Assembly (NCBI GenBank): GCA_947623455.1 | Contig: OX392530.1 | Coordinates: 808,501-872,500, forward strand | Source of the DNA: Mimachlamys varia | Lineage: Eukaryota; Mollusca; Bivalvia; Pectinida; Pectinidae | Reading direction: 5' to 3' | DNA length: 64,000 nt | Shown: one piece after another, positions 50,479 to 63,800 of the stretch | Layout: every line of letters starts with the position of its first letter | How positions within the stretch are numbered: position 1 is the first letter of the stretch | The notes under the pieces: model-generated | Database searches by the model: none | The model's input: only the letters and a program-made list of their open reading frames with translations | What the model was told of the DNA's origin: nothing | Program-made: the position numbers and the translations under genes

Positions 50479-51700
50479 ACCGTAAAGGTTTTAATTAACG
50501 ACTACGAACAACATCACCGTAAAGGTTTTGAATGAATGACTGTACGAACTACCTCACCGTAAATGTTTTAATGAATGACATGAACTAATAATAATAATAA
50601 TAATAATAATATACAACATTTGATATAGCGCCCTTTCTAGCTAACATAAGCCACTCTAAAGTGCTTTACAGTACATAGATATACAATTCTTATACAATCA
50701 ATACAATTAACACATACAGTTCTATCATATTCAATTCTGAGGAGTTCGCAGGAGCTGCCTTATCGGGCGCTAACTACTTGTCCTATACAACCTGGCCAAT
50801 ATCTCCATATGTGTCTGTATATGTATGCGTGTGTGCTGGAGATGAATTGTGTTCTGTTTGTAGTGGGACCGTGTTTCCAACGGCATCTTTTATAGTGCCA
50901 CCACACTTGAATGCTACATCACAGATACTGCAACATCCACCCCAGACCATTTTATACTCCACCTGGGTTGTTGGAGTTGTGTGGGCAGGAGAAAAACACT
51001 TTCTCTGAATGTTCCATGCATATGACGATTACGGGGATCGAACCCGGCCGCCTGCATGGAAGGCCGAAGTGTTAACCACTCGACCAATCCGCCCAAACCG
51101 TAAAGGTTTTAATGAATGACTGTACGAACCTCTTTACCGTAAAGGTGTTTATGAATGAATGAAGCTTAAAAATAGGCTCAAACAGGTTCCAACTACATCA
51201 CCGTAAAGGTTTTAATGAATGACTGTACGAATTACCTCACCATAAAGGTTTTAATGATAGACTGTACAAATTACCTCACCGTAAAGGTTTTAATGAAAGA
51301 CTGTACGAATTACCTCACCTTAAGGATTTTAATGAATGACTGTACGAATTACCTCACCATAAAGGTTTTAATGAATGACTGTACGAATTACCTCACCGTA
51401 AAGGTTTTAATGAATGACTGTACGAATTACCTCACCTTAAGGGTTTTAATGAATGACTGTACGAATTACCTCACCGTAAAGGTTTTAATGAATGACTGTA
51501 CGAATTACCTCACTGTAAAGGTTTTAATGAATGACTGTACGAATTACCTCACTGTAAAGGTTTTAATGAATGACTGTACGAATTACCTCACTGTAAAGGT
51601 TTTAATGAATGACTGTACGAATTACCTCACCGTAAAGGTTTTAATGAATGACTGTACGAACTACCTAACCGTAAAGGTGTGAATGAATGATTGAAGATTA
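50479..51700. repeat. 39-bp array split by a SINE
   Basis: About sixteen copies of 'caccgtaaaggttttaatga' plus 'atgactgtacgaattacct'. Three copies lie at 50479-50580 and about thirteen at 51100-51700. The two parts are separated by the SINE. It begins just past the PARS2 polyadenylation signal on the other strand. The unit is 13 codons (MNDCTNYLTVKVL), so an open frame results. Confidence 0.93.
50585..51094 (-). mobile_element. tRNA-derived SINE, apparently full length
   Basis: On the minus strand it begins GGGCGGATTGGTCGAGTGGT (A box region). The B box is GGTTCGATCCC, about 50 bases in. A body of about 380 bp follows, then a 3' tail with 'gtaaagcactttagagtggc' and 'aaagggcgctatatcaaatg', and ends in (ATT)n, seen as AAT repeats at 50585-50611. 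The anticodon arm does not fold well (position 33 is not T), so it is not a working tRNA gene. It is inserted in the 39-bp array. Confidence 0.85.
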
Positions 51701-51717
51701 ACAATGTGTATAAATCT

Positions 51718-51723
51718 TTTATT
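51718..51723 (-). terminator. polyadenylation signal of PARS2
   Basis: AATAAA on the minus strand ten bases after the stop codon ('attaaaggaataaaag'), giving a very short 3' UTR. Confidence 0.6.
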
Positions 51724-51732
51724 CCTTTAATG

Positions 51733-51843
51733 TCACACTGTCTGTATTGTTGATGCCAGGTCCATGAGCTGATCCCACGTCATAAACACCGACTCATTCT
51801 TACGTGTATCTGTAACCTCAAATACTGGTGGGTCTTGTAGAGC
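51733..51843 (-). CDS. PARS2: PARS2 exon j (C-terminus)
   Basis: Acceptor 'gttttcag'; encodes ALQDPPVFEVTDTRKNESVF and MTWDQLMDLASTIQTV, then TGA. Confidence 0.95.
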   Translation of the reverse strand, partial: ALQDPPVFEVTDTRKNESVFMTWDQLMDLASTIQTV

Positions 51844-54800
51844 CTGAAAACAAACCAAAGGATGATCATATGAAATATGAAGTTTGAGAATGATACACCC
51901 TATATTTCTCAGGAAAGAGCCAAAACAATTAACTTTATTTGTTAAAAGGAAGATCGTATGAAATATTATATAAAGTTTGAGAATGATACACCCTATATTT
52001 CTCAGTAAATAGCCAAAACAATTAACTTTCTTTGTTAAAAGGAAGATCATATGAAATATGAAGTTTTAGAATGATACACACAATATTTCTCAGGAAATAG
52101 CCAAAACAATTAACTTTCTTTGTTAAAATCCAAGATGTATACAAATATTATTTTACATAACCAATTAATGATTTTATGTGACGTTTCAATGACTAGTACG
52201 ATATGTACCCTGTCACCTTCATCAGACTTATGACCGACAAAGCGTATGCATAAAACTGGTGTAAAGTTTGTACGAGTTGGTAAATGACAAATTGGTCATT
52301 TCGTCTACGCTGTTAGGGGTATGTACAATCTGAGAATGATTCATCCAGTACTTGTGAAGAAATAGTGGTTACAAGAATTACTAAAGGACGGATGGCCGAC
52401 AGACCATGGAAGCAGAGAGATTTAAATCAAAGTACTGGAAATACTAAAGGAGGTGTTACTCGGATGTTTGGACATGGTTAAAGAATGAAATGTGAAAGGT
52501 ACATTTTTTAAATTGCAAACTAAGCTGGCTGTAACAAATTCTCCCTGTGTTCACTGTGTCAGACTTTGTGCCACCACTCAGATTGGCCAGTTTCTATTAT
52601 TTAGATCAAAGGGACAATACTGAAGAGCAAGGCCATTGTTTTTACCGTGAAGGAATCTGACAACAAACGATTTGATTGGTCGTTCAATCTAAAGTAATAA
52701 ATTGATGGGCGGAGCGAGGTAATGCTGAACTTCTGTGCAGTTCCCTGTAAATATGTTTTTGTGAAGTTCACATAATTTTCAAAGATTAAAGTTTAAGACA
52801 TAACAGATTTTTTGGTTGGACAATCTAAGGTGAACTTAATTCACCTAAAAGGTAATATTTTGTTAATTAATTTGATTAAAAGCAAAATTTTACTGTTAAC
52901 ATCATAATAATAATAATTTTTTTATTGTACATCGTAATAGAGAAACTTTCTATTCGTATATTTCTATTTTCTAAAACTTCATATTTCCGGCGATTCTCAG
53001 GTAAAACCAGGGACATATACCTCTGGATAAAACATGATAAGGTAACTTCAAAGCTTTGTTTTATTCAGTCTTTCATTCATCTTACCACAAATTTTGGCAA
53101 ATTAATTTATTCTGAGTCAGGATTTGATAAACCTTTCATCATAAATACATTTGTTAAGAAATATCCTCTTTGAGAATCGAACTGGAAATATCGGTAAATA
53201 TTGTCTAGTACCAATGAACGAGCCTACCTTTGTCATACGTGTGTTTGCCCGAAATTTCCTGCTTTAGCTAATATAAAAAGAACTCTTTCAAGTGTTGCTG
53301 GTTACGATACATCTAATCGATTATTAATTAATTTGCAACATGCAAACTATTTATTTCTATCAGAACTGATGTTAGAGAAGGAAAGTTTCATCTCACTTCG
53401 ACTTGAGATCTCCTACTTGTTCATTTGTATTATCATAAACTTCGAAAAGATCGTAAGTCATGACGTCAGAACCAATCAGAAGTATTCTAATTTTGTTTCT
53501 AGACGTAAATATAGCCTCAGATTTTACTTCCCGACTTCCGATTGAAAATTACAATTTTGTCGCGATCAACAGTGAGGGCCATTTTTATCAATACAACTTT
53601 TGTCGCTATTAGTAGCCATAGGGTTTTGATCGGATGTGAGATTTCAACAATCACGATCGCTGCTTTATATATTTTTCAAAGTCTGTGGTTTGAAGCGAAA
53701 ATTAATACGTTAGCTATATTGGATGGATTTTCATTTCCATATATGGGCATTCTGCAGGATTCTATAATGTTCGTTTAAAAACATTTAACATGAACAGAGT
53801 TAAATTTAATCATATAATTATTATGAAGTTAATGTAAGATTCATTTAAGAAGTGTTCAGCTTATCCGTATTTACCTAAAAGTCCCACAGTATTCTTAACG
53901 AAGCACCAGATACTGTAAAAGTTGTCTCCCTTATTTGGAGTAAATACAGAGATTACGGCTAGGTGTCTCAAACTCAGTATATCCGGTTTTTAACTGATCG
54001 CTATATGCACCCCTCCATAAAAACAACCATCTAATAATGGCGGGCTAAAAATTCATGAAAGTGTAAAATATCACAAACCAGTGATCGTAACAATACCTTA
54101 CAAGATCTGCATAAAATTTTATCAAAAATGCTGAAAAAGTTAAACTGCTAAGTGATGTCACAGGACTGGTTGATGTATACCTATGAATAGAATTAGTGAC
54201 CTTCGAACTATCAACTCATTCAAATTCGAGTTTTCTGTTTTAATGGAAAATAGTTGAGTTACCTTATCTTTGATAGTTATGATGTATGGGTAGCCAATAG
54301 CTTTAGCCTCAAACCTCCGAAACGTCACTCGTTTGTCACGGTCGTCTATTACCACTTCACCAGACAGGCCACTTCTTTTGTTTAATTCATCACTCATACA
54401 TTCAGCAATGGAGAGACACTCTTTCTCTGACTGAAAATGAAAGTTCATAACAAGTTAAACACCTAGTTCTCTCTCACAGAAATACGGGTAACAAGCATGC
54501 CATGGAGCAGAACAGTATACGCCTGTCTCATGCCAAAGTGAAAGAGGTATCAGAATGCAAAAATAATCAAAATATCAAAAATGTTTGTTCAATTGCAATG
54601 TCACAAAGAAAGTTTTCATCCTTCCAATACTGTGAGCACTTCAAAGTTTGAAGAAATTGGTTGAAAACTGCGGGGAAGACATTGTGACAAGACCTAGATT
54701 GTAAAATATGTAAGGGGCTATAACTCTTCCAAATAAAATAAAATAAACTTCATGCCATGGCTGATGAATGTACAAAGTTTAAAACTGATTGGATGAAAAC

Positions 54801-57800
54801 AGGAGGAGATCTCCTGATAAGATATAGATTGTAAAGTATGAAGGAGCAGTAATCTGTAAAATATTGTCGAATCACAGAAATGTTGCGGTAAACACAAATT
54901 CATGTCCAAGTAAATAAATGCACAAAGATTGAAAGAGATTGGTTGAAAACTGAAGAAAATCTTGGCACAAATAAAGAATCATGGCAGAAGTATGGAAGAA
55001 CGAACACTCGTCATATGTGTTGTCAAGTGACTTGCGTATAAAACTGTTATAGTCTAATGGAGACTTATGTATTTAGGCCCATTCACACATATTACAGACA
55101 GTTTTAAGCCACCCCCATTCACACATATTACAGAGTTTTAATACATTTAGACTATCCCCATCAACATCTACTGAAAGACCATCCTCGGTATCCAGGTGTG
55201 CCCACCTACTCTTTCTACACATCTGGAATATCTCATGGCAAAACTGAAGGCACGCTTTATACAAAGGAGCTGCAACCGACTTCAAAGCTTGTCATCATTT
55301 TTTACTGTTATGTGACGACAACATTCTTTTGATGTACATCAAAGGGTTGATCCAGTCTTCTTGCCTCATCAACAAGGTGATGCACATGGAGCTTTCAGTA
55401 TTGACATGATATGTTCCAGGGGTGTAGAGAGGGTAGGTGATCGTAACCCCTGGATATCGAGGATGACATATTCCAGGGTATAGAGAGTGTAGGTGATAGT
55501 AACCCCTGGATATCGAGGATGACATATTCCGGGGTATAGAGAGGGTAGGTGATAGTAACCCCTGGATATCAAGAATGACATATTCCGGGGTATAGAGAGG
55601 GTAGGTGATAGTAACCCCTGGATATCAAGAATGACATATTCCGGGGTATAGAGAGGGTAGGTGATAGTAACCCCTGGATATCGAGAATGACATATTCCGG
55701 GGTATAGAGAGGGTAGGTGATAGTAACCCCTGGATATTGAGAATGACATATTCCAGAGTATAGAGAGTGTAGGTGATTGTAACCCCTGAATGTTGAGGAT
55801 GGTTCCAGGGGTGTAGAGAGTGTAGGTGAGCATAACCCCTGGATATCAAGGATGACATATTCCAGGGTATAGAAAATGTAGGTGAGCGTAACCCCTGGAT
55901 GTCGAGGATGGGACCAGGGGTGTAGAGAGTGTAGGTGAGCATAACCCCTGGATGTCGAGGATGACATATTCCAGGGTATAGAGAGGGTAGGTGATTGTAA
56001 CCCCTGGATGTCGAGGATGGGACCAGGAGTGTAGAGAGTGTAGGTGAGCGTAACCCCTGGATATCGAGGATGACATATTCCGGGGTATAGAGAGTGTAGG
56101 TGAGCGTAACCCCTGGATGTTGAGGATGATACCAGGAGTGTAGAGAGTGTAGGTGATTGTAACCCCTGGATGTCGAGGATGGGACCAGGAGTGTAGAGAG
56201 TGTAGGTGATTGTAACCCCTGGATGTCGAGGATGATACCAGGAGTGTAGAGAGTGTAGGTGATTGTAACCCCTGGATATCAAGGATGACATATTCCGGGG
56301 TATAGAGAGTGTAGGTGATAGTAACCCCTGGATATTGAGAATGGTACCAAGAGTGTAGAGAGTGTAGGTGATAGTAACCCTTGGATATTGAGAATGGTAC
56401 CAAGAGTGTAGAGAGTGTAGGTGATAGTAACCCCTGGATATCGAGAATGACATATTCTGGAGTATAGAGAGTGTAGGTGATAGTAGCCCTTTGATATTGA
56501 GAATGGTACCAAGAGTGTAGAGAGGGTAGGTGATAGTAACCCCTGGATATCAAGGATGACATATTCCGGGGTATAGAGAGTGTAGGTGAGCGTAACCCCT
56601 GGATATCGAGAATGACATATTCCAGGGTATAGACAATGTAGGTGATCGTAACCCCTGGATATCAAGGATGACTTTTTCTTGAGTATAGAGAGTGTAGGTG
56701 AGAGTAACACCTGGATATCAAGGATGAAATATTCCGGGGTATAGAGAGTGTAGGTGATTGTAACCCCTGGATGTTGAGGATGGTTCCAGGGGTGTAGAGA
56801 GCGTAGGTGAGTGTAACACCTGGATATCAAGGATGAAATATTCCGGGGTATAGAGAGTGTAGGTGAGTGTAACATATTCAGGATGACATATTCAGGGGTA
56901 TAGAGAGCATAGGTGAGCGTAACCCCTGGATGTCAAGGATGACATATTCCTGGGTGTAGAGAGTGTAGGCGAGCGTAACCCCTGAATGTCAAGGATGACA
57001 TATTACGGGGTATAGAGAGTGTAGGCGAGCATAACCCCTGGATATCGAGGATGACATATTCTGGGGTATAGAGAGTGTAGGCGAGCGTAACCCCTGAATG
57101 TCAAGGATGACATATTCCGGGGTGTAGAGAGTGTAGTGAGCGTAACCCCTGAATGTCAAGGATGACATATTCTGGGGTATAGAGAGTGTAGGCGAGCATT
57201 ACCCCTGGATATCAAGGATGACATATTCCGGGGTATAGAGAGTGTAGGTGAGCGTAACCCCTGGATGTTGAGGATGATACCAGGAGTGTAGAGAGTGTAG
57301 GTGATTGTAACCCCTGGATGTCGAGGATGGGACCAGGAGTGTAGAGAGTGTAGGTGATTGTAACCCCTGGATGTCGAGGATGATACCAGGAGTGTAGAGA
57401 GTGTAGGTGATTGTAACCCCTGGATATCAAGGATGACATATTCCGGGGTATAGAGAGTGTAGGTGATAGTAACCCCTGGATATTGAGAATGGTACCAAGA
57501 GTGTAGAGAGTGTAGGTGATAGTAACCCTTGGATATTGAGAATGGTACCAAGAGTGTAGAGAGTGTAGGTGATAGTAACCCCTGGATATCGAGAATGACA
57601 TATTCTGGAGTATAGAGAGTGTAGGTGATAGTAGCCCTTTGATATTGAGAATGGTACCAAGAGTGTAGAGAGGGTAGGTGATAGTAACCCCTGGATATCA
57701 AGGATGACATATTCCGGGGTATAGAGAGTGTAGGTGAGCGTAACCCCTGGATATCGAGAATGACATATTCCAGGGTATAGACAATGTAGGTGATCGTAAC

Positions 57801-60800
57801 CCCTGGATATCAAGGATGACTTTTTCTTGAGTATAGAGAGTGTAGGTGAGAGTAACACCTGGATATCAAGGATGAAATATTCCGGGGTATAGAGAGTGTA
57901 GGTGATTGTAACCCCTGGATGTTGAGGATGGTTCCAGGGGTGTAGAGAGCGTAGGTGAGTGTAACACCTGGATATCAAGGATGAAATATTCCGGGGTATA
58001 GAGAGTGTAGGTGAGTGTAACATATTCAGGATGACATATTCAGGGGTATAGAGAGCATAGGTGAGCGTAACCCCTGGATGTCAAGGATGACATATTCCTG
58101 GGTGTAGAGAGTGTAGGCGAGCGTAACCCCTGAATGTCAAGGATGACATATTACGGGGTATAGAGAGTGTAGGCGAGCATAACCCCTGAATGTCAAGGAT
58201 GACATATTCCGGGGTGTAGAGAGTGTAGTGAGCGTAACCCCTGAATGTCAAGGATGACATATTCTGGGGTATAGAGAGTGTAGGCGAGCATTACCCCTGG
58301 ATATCAAGGATGACATATTCTGGGGTATAGAGAGCGTAGGTGATAGTAACCCCTGTCTATCGAGGATGACATATTCTAGGGTATAGAGAGCATAGGTGAG
58401 CGTAACCCCTGGATGCCGAGAATGACATATTCCGGGGTGTAGAGAGCGTACATTGTAGGTGAGTGTAAAGTCTTGATGTCCAGGGTGGTACCAGGGGTGT
58501 AGAGAGTGTAGGTGAGCGTAACCCCTGGATGTCGAGGATGGTACCAGGGGTGTAGAGAGTGTAGGGAAGTGTAATGCCTGGATGTCGAGGATAGTACCAG
58601 AGGTGTAGAGAGTGTAGGTGAGCGTAACCCCTGGATATCGAGGATGACATATTGGGGGTATAGAGAGTGTAGGTGAGCGTAACCCCTGGATGTCGAGGAT
58701 GACATATTCCGGGGTATAGAGAGTGTAGGTGAGCGTTACCCCTGGATGCCGAGGATGCTAGGAGAGACTTACTTCCATTGGTATAATACAGATCTGGTAA
58801 GGTGCTATTAATCGAGGCCAGACTATCAAATTTTCTGGAGATAAAACTTCAACACAAGCCTGCATTATTCTAGATACTCCAAGTCCATAGCATCCCATCT
58901 GATAAAATCTGAAACAAAAATTAGTATTCATTAAAAATATCTCAACCATTCAAGAATTGCTAATAACATAGTTCATTGTAATGGTAAAATATCTTTATCC
59001 CGGTATAGTTCACTGATAGTAAAGTATCTTTGTCCCAGCTTGTATAGAGGTTTTTAATGGTAAAATATAGCCTACCCTGGTTTTGATGCTGAGTCAAGAC
59101 ATCTGGCATTGAAAGGCTCCGAGTACTTTGTTCCTAGCAGGAAAGAATGTCCAACCTTGATAAAAGAAAATAGATTTACACATGTACTTTAGGCATACCT
59201 CAAAACATAATTCACAAACTTCCTTACTGTCTGAAAATCTCACAGGGGAGTTTACACTTGATCAAAATTACAACATTAATCAACGTAGTCTGTATACACC
59301 TATTGCATCTGTTCTTCCAGATGATACCATTAGAATTTTGGAAAGAGTTAATCAGATTTATTGGTTGAAAGTGCTCAATTTTAAGATTCAAAATGGTGAG
59401 TCACCTTCAAATATAAGGGTAGGGAAAATTAGCCGCAAGTACAAATTCTTTCAGAAGAACCAGTATACAACCAAGCTGAAATGGTGATGTTTCATTGCTG
59501 TGCTCAGAGCAGAGAAGCACATGTGTGCCTTGCTGAATAAGTGGCATAACGACAAGTATTAAGAAAACCATTTCTGTGAGAAATATTCTCACAGAAACAC
59601 TCAGACAGACAGACAGACAGATGGACAGACAGACGGAGAGGGACTAATTACCTCTATAGAGGACGGTTTTAATAATTCACAGCAACTCTCCGAACATTTC
59701 TTGTCTGTTGCCTCTTTAAAAGGAAATAAAAAAAACCATATAAATAACAACACCATGAAACAAGTATGGCAAAAATGTTATCACATTTGCATCAGAGCTG
59801 TAAAGAACAGCATGACTCGCCTATTGGTAACTATATTGTACTAAAGCGAAAATAAACAGAAACACATGTAAAGCAAAACCTAGACAGGCGAGATAAAAAT
59901 ATCTCCAGAAAAAAAATTACTGGCAACTAGTTAAACATAAGAAATGACCTATCAAGTAATTAGAGGTAATTCCATGTTCATCAGTTTGTCATTGTGTTTA
60001 ACAGATACAATAACAAAGCCAAAATATACCTAACAAATCTTACCTGTAGTTTCAGCATTAGCTCCAAATCCACACCTGACAAAATAGAATGTTTCAAATA
60101 AGCAAATAGCATTCAAACACTTGTAGTAAAACAGGTTTATAAAAAATCTCGGGGAACCAAGAGAACTACTTCGTTATGAGCATAGTTTCTTATACATATA
60201 TATCATGTATAAGAAATTTTGGAAAAATCCAAGCGTAATTGGTGATAGGAAATATACATATCAATAAAGACCGACTTATTATTGTAAAATTATTGAGAAA
60301 CTTTGATACAGTGGACTCCACTTAATATGACATTTCTCTTAATATCACGTTCCTCTTTATATCATGTTTTTCCTAAGCACCATTTTTCTCTATATATAAT
60401 CGATGTAATTTTATCTGGTTAATATCATGAATTTTGAGGTGAATTCCTCTTAATATCATGGTTTTTTTAACCAATCACACAAAATATCCAGAAAATGATG
60501 TAATTTCCATTGCTTTCAAATACAACTTGTACAAAATAGAAAATAAAAAACAGCTCTAAAAATGCTTTTTAATTGAAATAATGTCATCTTTATATAGAAA
60601 CATCTTCATATGTACATTGAATATCTTACTTTTAGTTTCTCTTAATGTCACATTCCTGTTAATATCATTTTTTTGTCTGACAAATACAACATGATATAAA
60701 GAGGAGTGTACTGTATATCTCAATCGCAGTACAATGATGACAAGTTGCATATGTCATTTTAAGGACACTGGTAATTATATGTTATGTAGAAGAGTTAGGG

Positions 60801-63800
60801 CTACATGCTGCTCCATGAAATGCACTCTTTTGAGCTTGAAATGAAATTCCGATTGAGCATTATCCTTCAGATGTGAGCTAGCTAAAACACAAAGGAATGG
60901 TAAAGAACACAAACTTTTTGCAGACATGGATCGTGTCCTCCCCGATATCCGCCCTGATTTGGAACTCGTGGGACATGCTTCCTCCGATATTGCCCGTCGA
61001 ACCAATCACTGAAAATGAAATATAGGATAAGTCATGCAAGTACCATGTATGATATCTTACACTTTGTCAACTGGTTTTTAAAACTTACAGGGTAAAGATA
61101 TTGAAAAGAACACGTTTAAAGATTAAAAATAAAAAAGAAACATTTTACCCATGCGACCCTGAAAGTTAACAATGTTATTACTTAAGCAATGAATGTTGAT
61201 GACAAAATAAATAAAGCCCGATAGGGCTTTATGTAAGTTTGTCAGCAGTAGCAATGTGTGTTATAGGACTGTAACAATATTTGCTTAAATGTTCATTACT
61301 TATATTTACATTTTGATAGAATTATTGTGCTTTATTTAGTTTCTTCTGACCGATTTTGATCAGCAAATCAAGTGAAGACAACAATGAAATCCATGACGTC
61401 ACAATAGAGATGATGACGTCACAATACCAACTGCTGTTATAGTCTGAGGCACTGGGTGTTATAGGCGTATGACAGCAACTGCCTCTTAGCATTGTGTCAA
61501 TGGAAAATTGCAGAGCAAATGTAAATATATAAATTTATCTTGTAGTCTTTCTTCTTGACATAAAACTTACCAAACATTTAAAGGTCTACATATGTCTGAC
61601 AAAAACTGACCTTGAAAGTTTACATATGTCTGACAAACAATGACCTTGAAAGTTGGTTAAATTCATTAAAATGGTCAGGAAATAACCTAAAGAAATACAT
61701 GTATTGGTGCCAACAATTGTTTGATCTTCATATGTTCTTTAATTATTGGATCTTTTCTCCTATGTGCTCTTTTTTCCTCTTTTTTGCACATCTTTTTATA
61801 AAATTTGAAAATTCTTTTAAAGAAACAGTTTTGAGTTATAAAATCAAATATGGCTGCCTGTCAGTCATTTTGCTTTATCTGATCAGTCCCAAAATGAAGA
61901 AGACACAACTATATACAAAGGGGATTGGAGTCTACATATGAAATTTGAATAAGATCTCTCCATGACTTTCATAGTAAAAATCCAGGATGGTTACTTGTCA
62001 GCCATTTTCTTCTTTCTATCAGTCCCAAAATGGAAAGGGCCTAACTACCCACAGTAGTACATACCTACATCATAGTCCATCTCTAGTCGGTCCAGTATTC
62101 GTTTGTAAGCTGTACAGACTGATTTATACGTCTCAGCTGCCTCTTCTACTGTGGCATCAAATGTGTACAAATCTATAATGAAATAAAACTCAAGCATATG
62201 ATATCAATTCAAACATCCCTCACAGTTGCTAACTTATGTCAACCAGAGAACAGAATTGAAAGCGAAGTAGATGAATTATCATTTTATTGTCAATTTGTTG
62301 CTTCATCAAATCATACATTATCATTTTCAATAAAGGCTGTCAAAATTTTCAAACCACTTGTTACATAACGGTATAAATCGTACCTTTCATTTCAAATTCT
62401 CGACCTCGTAGAAAGCCATATTTAGGAGAATCTTCATCTCGAAATTTTCTTGTTATCTGAAAGTGAGATTGGTAGATTTTACAACAGAATCCAGATTTAA
62501 CCAACTGTATTCATCGTAACTAGCAACCAGGGCACTTAAATGAGGTAACAAAATTAGATCTGGAAGAAAAGTGTTGATTTAAGTTGATAATTATGTGTAC
62601 AATGTATTGTGACAAGAATGGGTAGTACTCATGATGTGTGACATTACTGTAATAAACTCTGGGCAGTTTGTACACATGTTACTGATATTTTGCGAGTATT
62701 TTCTTGTAAACATCATGCCCACTGATATTTTGTGAGTATTTTCTTGTAAACATCATGCCCAAAGTCGGGTTTCTGTAACGTTGAGTAGAATCGTTTTGTT
62801 ACGATTAGTAGGGGCGCTTATGTAACTTTGATACCTCCGTCGAAGGGGGAGGAGCGCTTATAGGAAAAGGGGCATTAATTACGGCAAATACAGTTTATAA
62901 TATCATCCTTCATATAAATGTATCTGACTTCAATGTTAACAAGTGTTTTTGGAGGATAAAAATGACTGACAAGAGGACCAGTGGACCTGCATTGCTCATC
63001 TGAAAATTGTGTAATCATGGAAAAATATTCTCAATACCGTAAAAACTTGTGTTATCAGTATCTGTGCACTTTTTTTAAGGTAAATTAAAATCCAAAAGTG
63101 GGGGGTGCGTAAATTATACTGATACAGATGTGTGTCAGGTTTTTTTCAGTGAAAGATCGAGAAATCTGAAGGATGCTGCCATGTTAGAAAGTTGGGATCG
63201 TTTCCCTTAGTACAAAAATCCAGATGAAGTAAGCAGATTCAATTCAATAATCAATAATAATTAATTTCACTTTATGTCCAGCAATGTATAGTTTTGGGGT
63301 GGGACGTCTATAGCTGTCGGACGGACGGACGGACGGACGGACGGACGGACGGACGGACGGACGATGGACGCCGCACCATGGTAAAAACCGGCTCTTCAGT
63401 CCAGGGAGACGTTAGGACAGAGAAAGTTGTCAGAAATAAATGCCCCCCCATATGAAATTAGTTTTTCATGCTTATTACGTATGCGAAGTTTGATGACAAT
63501 CGGATCAGTAGTTATTTAAATAAGCTGGTTACATTACTATGGGACGGGACGGGACGGGACGGGACGGGACGGGATGGGACGGGACGGGACAGAATGGGAC
63601 GGACATGGCTAACACTATATGCCCTCCCCCCCCCCCCATTTAATGGCGGGGGCATAAAAAGATAAAATCCCATATAAATTAGTTGCCTCTTATGATCTTG
63701 CAATGGGGGAAGCAGTTGAAATTGTTACGCCCTACCTGTGGTACAGCCTTCGTGACCTAAACAAAGGGGCTTACCTGATTCATTTTGATAGGGTCTTACC

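Noticed and set aside
51021..51094. Functional tRNA gene on the minus strand
   Set aside because: A and B boxes are present but the anticodon arm pairs badly and the sequence continues into a SINE body and (ATT)n tail.
1..51700. CRISPR arrays
   Set aside because: The repeats are contiguous head-to-tail minisatellites without unique spacers, and the window is eukaryotic.
55073..55285. Extra PARS2 exon (70-codon minus frame)
   Set aside because: Exons h and i join directly in phase 0 and match the human protein without a gap; half of the frame is an inverted copy of the 56-bp repeat unit.
59182..59487. 101-codon plus-strand open frame in a PARS2 intron
   Set aside because: It looks protein-like in composition but has no motif I recognise and lies antisense between two confirmed exons. 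It could be a transposon relic, but I cannot support a call.
61214..61231. Small palindrome AAAGCCC-GATA-GGGCTTT as a terminator
   Set aside because: It resembles a bacterial terminator hairpin, but the context is an intron of a eukaryotic gene, so no such role is supported.
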